A stretch of DNA of 64,000 nucleotides, from NCBI GenBank assembly GCA_033961575.1, contig CM066732.1, positions 56,428,001-56,492,000 of the forward strand. Direction: 5' to 3'. The notes under the pieces are model-generated. The model did no database searches. It was not told where the DNA came from and saw only the letters and a list, made by a program, of their open reading frames with translations. This stretch comes from Aselliscus stoliczkanus (lineage: Eukaryota; Chordata; Mammalia; Chiroptera; Hipposideridae). Positions 12,101 through 32,061 of this stretch are shown one piece after another (the first letter of the stretch is position 1; each line of letters opens with the position of its first letter). A program made the translations under genes and the position numbers.

Positions 12101-14345
12101 TGGTTGGAGGAGACCGTCCATGAGGTCTTGAAGGCAGTGGACTCCGGGGACCCCACCGTGGAGGCTTGTGAGAGCAGGTGAGCCTGGGGCCCCAGGAGAA
12201 CACGCCCTACAGCTCCGGGTCTCTGTCACAGAAGTGGGAGTGGGCGGAGCAGACTCCATTCCACTGCTGTGCTGCTTCTCCCTGGCCCTAGGCGAAAGGT
12301 GCTCTACCAGCGTGCACCCAGAAACATCCACCGTCACGTGATCCTCTCCGAGATTAAGGAGGCCGTTGCTGCACTGCCCCCGGTAAGGAGCGGGGCCCCG
12401 CAGCCTGTGGCCCCCAGCAGTGAAGGGATGCCCTGACGTGCTGGGCGAGGGTGATCGTGTGTTTCTGTTACTCCTGCACCGAGTCATCGCAGTCCTCTGA
12501 TCTGAGCCAGGCGAGTGTCCTGGTGACAGAAAGGCTGTCCCACCCCCACCCAGAGCCTTTGGTGCAGTGAACAGCGTGGCCACCCAGCCTGCCTGTGCCC
12601 AGAGCAGAATCACCAACAGGCTGGGGTTGGGGGGGGCAGGTGTTGCCCAGGGCTCAGCCGTGTGCCCGTTCCGTGTCCCCTTGTGCAGGATGTGAGCTCG
12701 CAGCCTGTGCTGGGTTTTGACCCTCTGCCTCCCGTGGACACCATCTACTCCTACGTCAGGCCAGAGAGGTACTTCCCGCTGCCGCTTCAGCCTCCCTTGG
12801 CCTCAGGACCCCAGAGCACAGGGTCGTGGGGGTTTCATACCAGCTGGCTCTTTCACTTGCTCGTCTGATCCAGGAGGTTTCCCCGTCAGGGTGCTGGAGG
12901 TGAACTGGGGAGCATTGAGGCCACCCTGCTCTCATGCAATGTGCAGGGCAGGGGACACATGGGAACAGATGGCAGCTGCACTGACACACGAAGGAAGAAG
13001 GTCCCTTAACCAAGTGAGGAGGGTGGAAGGCTGCTGGGTGCCAGGCCAGGAGGAGAGGCTGCGGCAGCAGCACGTGTACAGCTTTCGGAACTGGGTTATG
13101 GAGGGGCATCTTTCCTTCTGGCCGTCAAAGCTGAGTAATGGCCTCGCCTGGAGCCCATCCCCACAGAGTCGTACCCGGAAGAGTCATCGACAGATTGCCC
13201 CATTTAAGGGAGCACGGGCTTCCCAAACTCAGCAGGACACGTTTTGTAGAGTGAAGTCCTTTCCTTTTCATTGAATTATAAAGTTGGGCTGCATGTTCAT
13301 AGGACGATGGTTCCCAGTTAAATTCTCCTATCAGTTGGGATAAAAATTATCATCAGCGTCATGGGTTCAAAAGCAAGCTGCCGTGCTGGACATCGTGGCA
13401 TGAGGAATGGCTGTAGGACTTGGCTGACTTGATGTTGTCTGTGTGCACACCCCGTTCCCCCCTCATCTCTACAGACCTGGGCCTTTCAGAGCACGTGAAC
13501 CTCACTCCACCATGAGCTGGGCTGCAGTACCTCATGTCACCAGGAGGGGGCTTCACCTAGCGCTTGTGTGCCTTAGACTCCTCTCTGTGACCCGCTGAGA
13601 TCCCCTCAACCCTTAAGTGCTGTACACTGAATCTGCAGCTTTTCTTAAAAGCTGGGCCCCTGTGCTGTGGCAGGTGTCCAGCCTGGCTGTGCTGGGGCCA
13701 GCGCCCATCTCAGACTCCCTTCCCATCCCATCCCGAGGCAGGGAGGGAACACAGGTGTGGGCTCAGCTTCCTTTTCTGACCCTTGGTGACTTTCTCTTTC
13801 AGGTTGAGTCCTGTCAGCCATGGAAACACAATTGCCCTCTTCTTTCGGTCATTACTGCCAAATTACACCATGGAGGTATGTGGGCATGTCTTGGCCTCTC
13901 CCTGCTAATTGGGTTCAGGTGTAAATGTCCAGAGCCAGCACCGCAGCAGCTCGGGCCCCCAGCCTGTCCGGATGCTGGACGTGCCCACCTGAGGCTGGCT
14001 GCCGACGTGGACAGACGCCCATGGAGTCACCATGGCTGCTGGGCTGCGCTCTGATGGGCTGGCCTTGTCAGATGAGTGTGTGTGGTTTCTGGGGCCCGTC
14101 TGTCCTCAGGGTTCCGGGATGAGCTTGGTGGGGGTGCTGGGCCCCGTTCCAAGATTGCCCTACTCAGACGAGCCTCATTGTCACAGGGCGAGAGGCCCGA
14201 GGACGGAGGGGCCGAGGGCCTGGACCATAACCAGGGCCTGAACAGGCTGATGCTGGCCGTGCGCGACATGATGGCCAACTTCCACTTCCATGATCTGGAG
14301 GCGCCACACGAGGACCACCCTGAGGGGGACGGGGAGTGGGACTGA
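157..14345 (+). CDS. TCF25: TCF25 (ribosome quality-control factor), 17 coding exons, 5' end outside window
   Basis: Coding exons: 157-303, 1167-1238, 1910-2028, 3094-3159, 5368-5450, 6371-6501, 6836-6935, 7731-7824, 9123-9215, 9340-9445, 11238-11397, 11477-11564, 12019-12177, 12292-12382, 12689-12768, 13803-13875, 14187-14345 (TGA). All introns are GT-AG and the exons sum to 1821 nt, so 606 codons plus stop stay in frame. The product reads as the TCF25 family: an acidic start, a lysine-rich stretch ([13 protein letters not shown]) in exon 1167-1238, then [31 protein letters not shown]-like and [17 protein letters not shown] motifs, ending [12 protein letters not shown]...GEWD. Known role: the yeast homologue Rqc1 and vertebrate TCF25 act with LTN1, NEMF and VCP in the ribosome-associated quality control complex, supporting ubiquitination of stalled nascent chains. 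The family is about 676 residues in human, so roughly 70 N-terminal residues lie left of the window. Exon 9340 uses an AAG acceptor after a broken pyrimidine tract. The introns hold SINEs, an L1 and a Tigger remnant. Confidence 0.96.
2137..2573 (+). mobile_element. Long tRNA-derived SINE (about 435 bp) in TCF25 intron
   Basis: A tRNA-like head (ggccggccgagtggcgc...ggttaag...ccggttcggatcccac) is followed by a long body with gcagcccctgctgcagtggc and a tail (ccccaattccccaataaaa). The flank aaagtgacatgag occurs before it at about 2122 and again at about 2575, which is a target-site duplication. It matches the elements at 26325, 27443 and 56885. Confidence 0.85.
2588..2700 (+). mobile_element. Short tRNA-derived SINE directly after the preceding one
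   Basis: A head of about 95 bp (ggccggcccagtggcacggtggttaag...gggccagtgacactaccctc) ends in an A tract. A third copy of the target (aagtcacatgag, one change) follows at about 2699, so this element was inserted at the right-hand duplication of its neighbour. Confidence 0.85.
3959..4070 (+). mobile_element. Short tRNA-derived SINE
   Basis: Same head-plus-A-tail family as 2588. It is flanked by aaaagtctgttgta before and aaagtccgttgta after, a target duplication with one mismatch. It lies in the TCF25 intron between exons 3094 and 5368. The rest of that intron (about 4.1-5.3 kb) shows nothing I can name. Confidence 0.8.
7055..7560 (-). mobile_element. Ancient L1 (L1M type) 3' end, antisense
   Basis: Read on +, it has the familiar antisense L1M 3' order: 'acagctttattgagatac', 'gtacaattcattggtttttagta', 'aaagaaacccatcagctgcc', 'gtctctgggtttgcctgttctgga', then 'gggctgtttccc'. 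It is strongly diverged. It sits in the TCF25 intron between exons 6836 and 7731. Subfamily not asserted. Confidence 0.75.
8672..8789 (+). mobile_element. Short tRNA-derived SINE
   Basis: It has the ggccggctgagtggcgcggtggtt head, the gggccagtgacactgccctc end and an A20 tail. It lies in the TCF25 intron 7825-9122. The rest of that intron, apart from A-rich sequence, shows no recognisable element. Confidence 0.85.
9781..9888 (-). mobile_element. Short tRNA-derived SINE, minus strand
   Basis: A T tract is followed by the reverse complement of the short SINE (gagggcagtggcac...ccactcggctggcc). It is flanked on both sides by cacctttttt, a target duplication. It lies in TCF25 intron 9446-11237. Confidence 0.85.
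10755..11128 (+). mobile_element. Tigger (pogo/Tc1-mariner) DNA transposon remnant, internally deleted
   Basis: A frame opening at ATG 10759 reads [11 protein letters not shown], the typical start of Tigger transposases. After a frame change, 10843 onward reads [17 protein letters not shown] and [13 protein letters not shown], the helix-turn-helix region. The sequence then jumps to a terminal part (ggaacgcgtcccccacagataacgg...actgt), so most of the transposase is missing. Several stops and shifts make it dead. It sits in a TCF25 intron. The exact subfamily is not asserted. Confidence 0.75.
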
Positions 14346-17300
14346 GTGGGGCGGACGCCGTACTCGTGCTGTGCAATTATGTTCCTGATTTCTGTCTGGC
14401 CAGAATCGGCCGGTCCCCTCAAGTAGAAATGGTGATGTGTCTGTCATCCGCCTGCCTCCTGTTTCTCCCTGCGTGCATTGAGCTCCGTTCCCAGGGCTGG
14501 GGCTGTGCCCAGTGCACACAGGTGCATTCCGGTGTATCCACTTGGAACCTGGGACAGCTGGCCCAGGGCAGCAGGGGCTGACGCTGGGCTCCTTGGGCTG
14601 GCAGCAGACGCAGCCTGTCTGATCTCACAAGTGGTTTTACTGAGTCGAGGGGAAGCCTAAGGGGGGTCTGGCAGCTCAGGGGAGTGTACAGGGCAGAGAT
14701 AGGGGGCATTTGATCCTTGGGGTGAGTGGAGCATGAGGGGGCGGGCACACTTGATTGACAGCTGAGGACCACACAGGGCTGCCTGTGACTTAGGTGCCTG
14801 TTTGATTCTGGAAGAATTCAGGGCACTGAGGTCATGAGCTGGAAGTGTCCTATCTACTGCACCCTCCCTGCCCTGACCTCCACCCCAGAGGCAGCAGACT
14901 AGTGCGCCCCAGGGCAGGATCTGGGCCCCAGGCTGCTCGTGTGGCTGGAAATGTAGGCCAGTCATCTCCCATTAGCCCTCCTCCCAGGGAGTCCCCAGCT
15001 GCTGTGGTCATTATGGAGTCACCCATTGGGGAGACCATCCTTTCAGCAGTTCCCAGCTGGGGGGGACTTCTGGTGTTTGAGGGTCAGCAGTAGCCTCTCT
15101 GCTTTGAGCACGCCTGGTTAGGACAGGGCCCTGCAGACGTGAGGTCTTGTCCGTTTTGGCGCCCACGCCTCATTCCTTGCCGTAATGATCTGGTGGGAGG
15201 GGCATGCAGCCGGCCCCGGGTGTAGTATTAGTGCCACAATTCCGGTTTGTCCTTAATGTACACATCTCCCTGAGGGTGGCCTGAGATGCACTTCAGCCAA
15301 TAAGATAGGAGTCTGCTAGGGGTCTTCTGAGAAGGGGCTTGTTCTCTAAAAATGATGTGAGCAAGGAGAGCTTGGCACCCAGATGGGATGTGATATCTGG
15401 AGCAGTAGCAGCCGTCTTGCAGCCAGGAGCTGGTGAACTTTCAAATGAAGAGCCCAGGGCCTGCCGAGTGGCTCGGTTGGTTAAGAGTTGGCTTAGAGTG
15501 CGAGCTGAGCTCTGAGCAACAGGGCCGCCAGTTCGATTCCCACATGGGCCAGAATGCTGTGCCTGAGCTGAGTTGTCGCTGAGCTGCCAACAGGTGACAG
15601 GATGGCTCAGCTGGTATAACAACAAGATTGTTTGATGGTGGGCTACGCCCACCCACAACTAAAGATTGAACTCGGCACCTTGAGCTGAGCTGCTGCCCAG
15701 ATGGCTCAGTGGATAGAGCATGCGCTCTTAACAAGGCTGCTGGTTCGACTCCCGCATGGGATGGTGGCTACACCCACCTGCAACTAAGATTGAACACAGC
15801 ACCTTGAGCTTAGAGACCACGAGCTGCTGACGGGAAGCCAGATGGCGACTGGCGCCCTCCACAACAAAGATTGAACAAACAACTTGGCTGGTCCCCTCGC
15901 CCAATTCCCCAATCAAATCTTTCAAAATAATAAGATAAAAATGAAGAGCCCTGTCCAGAGGCTGGGCCCAGGCTGTGATGAAAGCACTCGGGCTTATGTC
16001 ATTGCAGCAGCGTTTCTACTGGAGGTGAGAAGACAGCCTGGTCCCCCATTTCTGAACACCCAGTGTCTAGGGTGAATCAGCCCCTCCCAGGCCTTGTGCG
16101 ATCCGTGGGCAGACTAGCTAATCAGTTGTGCCCTTTGCCACCAAGTCAGACCCCCCCCTTTCAGGGTCTTCAGTGCAGGCAGCACGGGGTGGGCACATAA
16201 GCCATCTCCCCCCCCCCCCGAGTTCAAAGAAAACGAGACCACCCTCAAGCCAAGACACTGCAACCCAGCTCTGCGCCAGCTGTCCCTCAGATTCCACTAT
16301 GACGAGAGCCAGGAAAGACAGACTGCCTGCACGCCCTGCATGGCTGGCCCTCGGGACCTCTGTGACGAAAGCACCATCAGGTCAGCCTGGGTCCTGTGGT
16401 CAGGCAGTGACCCCCACTTTCTGCTATGGCCAGCAACAGACAGGTACCCCCAACTCCAGTGAGAAGCTTCTCATGCCCCACTGTCCCCACAGAGCTCGCC
16501 TAACACCTAAAGCTTGCGTGTTGCAGGCCTGCTGTGTGCCTGGCACTGTTCTTGGTGCTGGGACCTAGGGGCTTCCTGTCCTCCCAGCTGCTTCAGTGGG
16601 CGGGGCACATTGTCTCATGTGGCACCGCTCTCAAGGGACATGCCCACCGCCTGTCTCCTGGCCATCACACAGTTCTCCCAGGGGCACTGGCGATGGAGTG
16701 ATGTAATTGACCTTAGGATTATCTGTGATGTTATTAGATGTTTCCCCCGTGACCGTAACTAACCACAGAGATGACTCCAGCTCGACTGTACCTGCTGTCT
16801 CCCTTGAATGGCGTCCCCAGCGGGCAAATCCAGTGAGAACCAGATGGGGAGTCGTGAGGCCTCAGCAGGAAGAGGGTTGTGGGCGCCTGCCAAAGACTGC
16901 CTGGTTCTCACGCCCTTTGAAGTCTCAGGCTGGGGGTGGGGGGCACTGGCCACCTCAAAGGCCTCATTTATAGAGCTGGAAATGCTAACATCCCTGAAAT
17001 GTCAGGACACAGCGGCTGGGGCTGCCCCCAGATGCTCATCGGTGCCCCAGGGCTGGACGGTGGCCGTTGGGGAGGGAGAGTTGCAGGGCTGGGCCTAGGA
17101 CTTGGGCGGCGGGGCCAGGCCAGCCCCTCCCTGCTGCCAGACCGGGACCCCTTTCTCTGCCGCAGCTCTGCCTCGTAACGGACTCTGGGACCCTGAACTC
17201 CCTTGGGGCTCTCCACCAGGGGGTGCGTTTGCTTCCTGTGGGACGGGGGTGAGGCCTGTCATTCTGCACGGAGGGGGACTTGTGCACTGCCAGAGACAGG

Positions 17301-18944
17301 CAGGGCCACCGGTTTGGGAAATGGTTTGACCAAATCCACCAAAGCTGAAGACCTGAGCACGGAAGCCACTCCTGGTGTCACCCAGCAGGAACAGGGCTGT
17401 GTGACAAAGGTGCCTAGCAGCACTTAACCGGAGGGGGGAAGGGGCTGCCCAAAGGTCACTGTGGTGGACACCTTGACGGCCACTCCACGCAGTTCGAGGA
17501 CGTCTCCGTGCTGAGGGGGAGGCACAAACCTGGTCCAGGCACAGACAGTTCCAAAATGGGGCAGGACGGCCCCAGGGTGTTTGGTGCGATGACAGTCTCA
17601 TCTGCTCCACCTGAGTGCTGTTGTCCTGGCTGTGTCAGATTGGGGCATCCACCAGTTTGCATATTTATAACATTTATAACACCAGTGTGTATGTTCATAT
17701 GTGACAGGCTTCAAAACAAAGGGGCAGACAGCTTTGGAAGTTGTGCAGATGGAAGCAGTGATTGATACCGTAAGTGGCTAGTGATTGTGCTCACACATGT
17801 GGGCCCTTCGGAGGCCATCTGGCAGCTGGGAGAATGGGCGAGAATGAACATCACAGATACACTCAAAACAGACCTCCCTCGGGCTCCCCTCCCCAGCCCT
17901 CCCCTCCACCACCAGCCACCTGCCGATGGAGGAACGAGCCCCCCGCCCCTCCCCCCGGGCATTCAGAGGAAGGCATGGTCCTCTGAGCCAGTGCTGGGTG
18001 CAGGAGAACGGGGCCATCGCGTCCGTGGGGCACTGATGGCCCGGGGCTCCCGCAGTGGCAGAGACAGGTCTGTCTGGAAAGCAATTCCTGGCACAAAGGA
18101 AATGGGGGCTGGCACTTCTGTCCCTGCCCCTCCTCCCGGGTGACAAAGAGCAGGCTCCTGCAGCCCGTGTGACCTGGATGCCCCCAGCAGCACTCAGCAA
18201 AAGGACTGGGGGAATCCTTGGGGCAGGGGCTGCCTTTGGAGAACATCTAACATGGGGTGGGGGGTTAGGCGTTAGGGCTGGGGATGGACCGTCAACAGCC
18301 AATGAGCGTTCCCGAGGCAAAGCAGCATCAGACAGGCATGGAGGAGCAACAGGAGGGCTTCCTGGAGGAGGGTTGGGACTCTCAGGGGCAAGTCCAGAGG
18401 ACGCCCCACATGCACAAACGCCTGGAGCAGAGGCCAGACTGGGAGTGCTGGCTGGATGAGTACAGGCGAGGCCGGCCAGGCTACAGTGGCTTTGAGCGGG
18501 AAGCAGAGATGTCCCCCGAGGAGTCTGGGGGCCCTGGAAGCCAGGACAGCCCCAGGTGCCATTCACTCCACCTAGTGGCAGGCCAGGGTGCGTTCCCAGG
18601 CACACGCCCATCATGTGGCTGCCCTCAGGAGGAGGGGCTCCAGGGAGAACTTTAAAGACGCGAAGAAAGGCTCCATTCTTCCGGACCTCAGCACACCCCT
18701 GAGCTGGGGAGGCAGGAGGCAGGCGCATGAAGACCAGAGCGACCGACCGCACCTCCAGGGAACAGGTGGAGAGGTGGGCTGAGGGCAGAGGATTGACGCC
18801 GCAGAGCTTGGGGTCCTGGCTGGGAAGCAACCAGAGTGGTGGAAAGGCTGGGGCCTCTCTGGGCCGACGTTTGTTTGAGTGTGGCACCATGAGTTGAGTG
18901 GAATGCCTGCGGATAGGGGACCCCTCCTGCTTCCTGGAGGGGCT
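14346..18944. other. TCF25 3' flank and TCF25-MC1R intergenic region
   Basis: The TCF25 3'UTR begins at 14346. I find no AATAAA or ATTAAA in the first kilobase. The only clear element is the composite SINE at 15454-15938. A C11 run lies near 16209. From about 16.8 to 18.9 kb the DNA is GC-rich, which leaves long but meaningless open frames. No conserved coding exon is seen. Some MC1R regulatory sequence probably lies here but cannot be picked out by eye. Confidence 0.6.
15454..15938 (+). mobile_element. Composite tRNA-derived SINE, VES-like
   Basis: Head: gccgagtggctcggttggttaagag with a B box (gttcgattcccacatgggcc). A second tRNA-like unit follows (gatggctcagtggatagagc ... gttcgactcccgcatggg). 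The units are joined by 'caactaaagattgaa...caccttgagctgagctgc' linkers and the element ends in ccaattccccaatc. Flanks aaatgaagagccc (15445) and aaaatgaagagccc (15940) are the target duplication. The arrangement resembles bat VES elements as I remember them, and is the main clue to the organism. Confidence 0.85.
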
Positions 18945-19904
18945 ATGCCCACGCAGGGGCCCCAGAGGCTGCTGGCTGTCCTCAATTCCACTCCCCCAGC
19001 CATCGCCCATCTCGGGCTGGCCACCAACAGGACGGGCTCCCGGTGCCTGGAGGTGTACGTTCCCGACGGGCTCTTCCTCAGCCTGGGGCTGGTGGGGCTC
19101 GTGGAGAACGTGCTGGTGGTGGCCGCGATCGCCCGGAACCGCGACCTGCACTCGCCCATGCACTTCCTCATCTGCTGTCTGGCCGCATCCGACCTGCTGG
19201 TGAGCGTGAGCCACGTGCTGGAGACGGCCGTCACGCAGCTGCTGGAGGCTGGCACCCTGGCTGCCCGGGCCGCCGTGGTGCAGCAGCTGGACGCGGTCAT
19301 CGATGTGCTTGTCTGCGGCTCCATGGTGTCCAGCCTCTGCTTTTTGGGCGCCATTGCCGTGGACCGTTATATCTCCATCTTCTACGCGCTGCGGTACCAC
19401 AGCATTGTGACGCGGCCGCGGGTGTGGCGGGTCATCGCGGCCATCTGGGTGGCCAGCGCCATCTCCAGCAGCCTCTTCATCACCTACTATGCCCACACTG
19501 CTGTCCTGCTCTGTCTCGTCAGCTTCTTCGTAGCTATGCTGGGGCTCATGGCGGTGCTGTACGTCCACATGCTCACCCGGGCGTGCCAGCATGCCCGCGG
19601 CATCGCCCGGCTGCACAAGATGCGGCGCCCCACCCACCAGGGCTCTGGCCTCAAGGGCGCTGCCACCCTCACTCTCCTGCTGGGCATCTTCTTCCTCTGC
19701 TGGGGTCCCTTCTTCCTGCATCTCTCACTCACCGTCCTCTGTCCTCAGCACCCCACCTGCGCCTGCGTCTTCAAGAACTCCCACCTCTTCCTGGTCCTCA
19801 TCATGTGCAACGCCATTGCTGACCCCCTCGTCTACGCCTTCCGCAGCCAGGAGCTCCGGAAGACACTCCGAGAGGTGCTTCTCTGCTGCTGGTGGGGGGG
19901 GTGA
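18945..19904 (+). CDS. MC1R: Melanocortin 1 receptor (intronless GPCR)
   Basis: One exon, 319 residues. ATG 18945 gives MPTQGPQR and aligns with the family start. An in-frame ATG at 18879 would add 22 residues that look unlike MC1R. Seven membrane segments are visible. N-glycosylation sites are NST (N14) and NRT (N28). The TM2 acidic site is in VLETAV (E93), and the TM3 acidic pair lies in [15 protein letters not shown] is followed by [13 protein letters not shown]6 has FFLCWGPFF and TM7 has DPLVYAF. Role: plasma-membrane receptor for alpha-MSH in melanocytes. It couples to Gs, raises cAMP and favours eumelanin; agouti opposes it. Numbering runs one below human because one residue near the N-terminus is missing. 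Oddities: the second extracellular loop has YYAH where human has YYDH (D184), loop 2 reads TRPRVWR, and the C-terminus ends CCWWGG instead of the usual Cys-Ser-Trp. The frame is open, so it is probably functional. Confidence 0.97.
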   Translation: MPTQGPQRLLAVLNSTPPAIAHLGLATNRTGSRCLEVYVPDGLFLSLGLVGLVENVLVVAAIARNRDLHSPMHFLICCLAASDLLVSVSHVLETAVTQLLEAGTLAARAAVVQQLDAVIDVLVCGSMVSSLCFLGAIAVDRYISIFYALRYHSIVTRPRVWRVIAAIWVASAISSSLFITYYAHTAVLLCLVSFFVAMLGLMAVLYVHMLTRACQHARGIARLHKMRRPTHQGSGLKGAATLTLLLGIFFLCWGPFFLHLSLTVLCPQHPTCACVFKNSHLFLVLIMCNAIADPLVYAFRSQELRKTLREVLLCCWWGG

Positions 19905-22340
19905 CACCACAGGGCCCAGTGCCTGTGTGGCCGGGGTAGTCACTTGCCAAAGCACACGGGCTAGCTGACCTCTGAAGGTGTGGATGCACAGACCCTCTGG
20001 GGCCAGAGGACTAAGCACGATTCTCCAGGAGCAGTTGTGGGGGATGCACCCAACTCTGGGGACTTGAGCCCGGCCCACAGGGATGTGAAGAGCTATCAGG
20101 ACTGCTGCTCCCAGCCTCACAGGAAGGATGAAGTCCTGCTTCAGGGGGGCATGTGTCTGCAGGAGCCATAGTGGCAGGGTGTGGCTGATGCCTTTTAAGG
20201 CTGGTGGTGACCGTTGAGCTGGGGCTTGGCCGGTCTGTCTGTACCACAGGCACGTGGCAGGCAGCATGGCCAGTGTTTGCTCACTGTGACCAGCCCGAGG
20301 GTCTCAGGTCTGGTAATAAATCTTGAGTTGGGGCAGCCTCAATGCCATGCATCGGCTTCCTCCCAGAGTCGCTTGAACCTTGGGGGTAGAGACTCAGGGG
20401 AGGGACATGGGGTTGGGAGTGATGAGGAAGAGAAGTAAGTGCCAGACACCGTGGCTGGCCTGCAAAAAAGCCAGAGTGCCTGCAGCCCTGCCAAGGGGAG
20501 AGCATGGAGACCCCAGTTGCAGCTACTCTTACTTATCCTGTGTCTTTGCCATCTTTCCACATGCAATCCCCAGCCCAGGGAGCAGTGGCTGCCCTGCGCC
20601 CATCACCACCATGGTGACAGGCTCCAACACGGCGCATGCCATCCTCAGCTGCAGCAGATGGGGGGCCACTGTGACTTGTGTGACCTTGAGAGCATCTGGC
20701 CCCTCCATGTCTGCTCTGAAGGGCCCATGGGGCAGGTGGGTTGGGGGCTGGGATTTCTGTTCCCCCAGCAATGGCGTCCTGGGAGGAGTCAGTGCTCAGC
20801 CAGCCTCGGGAGGTATTTGAGGCAAGGCCTCCTGCATGGGGTGGAGCTGTCCAGCAAGGTCCAAGTCGGGGAGTGGGTATCTGGGGTGGACTGTGCTGCC
20901 TGCTGCTGGGGGGGGCCTTGGCTCCACCCTCTGCTGCAGCCCTGAGCCCCTCACTGAGGATCGCACCGAATCTCTGCTGGACAGACACTGAGCACTCAGT
21001 CGACCTCCTTCCTGGCACAGGCTCAGTGGAGGCAAAGTGATGGTATCAGCCAACTCCGTGGGGTTCTAGAGACTCCTGCAGTCTCCAGTTGGCCAGTGCC
21101 CCACCCACGCTGGCAGCTCCAGCCCTGGCTGTGGGTCTCACCGCTGGGAGCTGGTTCCCGGCAGGACCAGCCTTTGCTGGGAGAGAGGACAGTGAGTCAG
21201 CCTTGAGCCCGCACCAGAGCCCTCCGGGGTTGGAGAGGGGCCAGTCTGGCCCCAAGGCGGCAGGGCCGCGGATGGGTCCTGGCTGACAGGATGTTGTGAA
21301 GCCGGCTCAAGGGAAGAGCCAAATGCTCACCGGGGACCCCCTGAAAGGGGGGACAGGGCGGGGCCCCAGGTGGCTGGAAGCCAACCACAGAAAGGCACAT
21401 CATGGACACATTGTGGGGGAGGGGCTTCTCTTGAGAACAAAAGACCCACTTCTAGACTTGCCAACCTGGGGGGCTGCAGGAAGAGAGATGGGCAGGCACA
21501 CAGCCGCACCATGCCAGCCCAGTCCTGAGCGCACACACCGCACACAGGCACCCACGGGCTCGTTCTTCCAACTGCTTGTGGGACGCCCTTTCTGGGGAAG
21601 TTCATTCCTGAAATGTCAGAAGGGCCTTATTATCAGGCGGCTTCCCTACAGTCTGACCCCCGGAGAACACAGAGTCACTGTGTGTGCATGTGTAGTGAGT
21701 AGTGTCCGTGCTGCACCCCCACCTCCCTTCCGGCCAGTGGACTCTCCCAGGTTTTCCTCCCCAAACCCCCGCTCTTGTGCACACGTCACCTCCCTACATA
21801 ACCCCCTCACTATGGCCTCACTTGGACCAAGAGTCCAGACATACAGGTGACATCACGGGGTGAGTTAGAAACCACCATCCCCACCCTGTTGGTTCCTCAC
21901 CTGGCTGTTCTTATGACAATTCCTGAAACGAATATTCACTGAGCAGTGGCTACGTGCCAGGCGCTGTGCCTGGTGGGGGTACAAGGCAAGATCCATTTGG
22001 AGTCTGACGGCAGCCCACTGTGGGGGTTGGAGCGGCAGGTGCCATCCCCCACTGCAGAGGACAGTGAAGCTCAGAGCTGCCCTAGTCGCCCGCCAACGCC
22101 CTCCTGGGCCCGGAACCCGTGACTCCAGCATTTCTCAGCCCTGCCCCATGCCTGCTTTCAGTGCCTGTTGCAGCCTTTCCCTGCCTCCTCCACACCTAAG
22201 GGATGCAGAAAAGCTCAGAGTCCCTTGCCTGTCAACTTCATGCCACAAGACAAGGAGCTGGGAGGCGTCCATCTCGACCTTTGGGGTGGGAAGATGGGGT
22301 TGGTCCCTAAACGGGTGTGGGGAAGAAAGAGCCTCCTTCG
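19905..22340. other. MC1R 3' flank and MC1R-TUBB3 intergenic region
   Basis: It contains the MC1R 3'UTR and its likely poly(A) signal, then GC-rich unique sequence. Around 21.9-22.0 kb a stretch reading 'actgagcagtggctacgtgccaggcgctgtgcctgg' resembles an old mammalian-wide repeat of the MIR/L2 age class. No further gene is seen. Confidence 0.5.
20315..20320 (+). terminator. Candidate MC1R poly(A) signal (AATAAA)
   Basis: This is the first canonical hexamer after the MC1R stop, about 410 nt downstream, with GT-rich sequence (ttgagttgggg) shortly after. It is a single unsupported hexamer. Confidence 0.5.
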
Positions 22341-22658
22341 CAAAGCCGAGGAGTGGGCCCGGCGAGGGCGGCCGGGGCGGGGTCCGAGGGCGAGGGGACT
22401 TCATTGTCCTCCCCCGAGCCCGCCGGCCCCGCCTGTCGGGGGAGCGGGGCCCCCAGACCCCGGCGGCGGCGGGGCGATGCTGCAGCGCCGGTGCCGCATT
22501 CTGCGGCAGCGCCCCCGATTGGCCGCGCGCGGTGACGCCACGCAGGGCGCGGCGGGCGGGGCCCAGCCTATAAGAGCGGGCCGCGGGGGCGGCCGACCCT
22601 CCGCAGCCCGCCCGGCAGTCCGCGCGCGTTCCGCAGCCGCTCGCCGCACGCACCGAGC

Positions 22659-31744
<9,086 letters not shown>

Positions 31745-32055
31745 AGCAGCGGTGTCGGGGGGGGGGGCAGCCACGGCCAGGGCCAAGAGGTCTGTCCCCC
31801 GGAGCTACTGACGCCACCCCAGCCTCACTCTACCAGCTCCCGTCACGTCACCCTACGGCTCCCGAGTGTCTGTCCTTCAATATTTACAGCATCCCCACCC
31901 CACCTGAGTCCATTCAGCTCTGTCTTCCCACCATAGGTCATTTTCATTTTTGTGTCACTCATTTGTCTCTGCTTTATTGTCAGCTCCAGGACTTATGTTT
32001 TATGGGTTGTTTGCTTTTTTTTACTGGTTTGTGTTCATATTTTGGGGAGATACTT

Positions 32056-32061
32056 AATAAA
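32056..32061 (+). terminator. TUBB3 poly(A) signal (AATAAA)
   Basis: This canonical hexamer lies about 310 nt after the TUBB3 stop and is followed by T/GT-rich sequence. The implied 3'UTR is about 31745-32085 and begins with an 11-G run near 31757. Confidence 0.75.

Noticed and set aside
15454..15938. tRNA genes (clear A- and B-box-like sequences)
   Set aside because: The units have linkers, an A-rich tail and target duplications, so they are SINEs and not tRNA genes. The same holds for all other tRNA-like hits in the window.
17778..19721. 647-codon open frame on the minus strand, antisense to MC1R
   Set aside because: It has no domain or family resemblance. GC-rich DNA opposite a conserved coding exon often lacks stops in one antisense frame.
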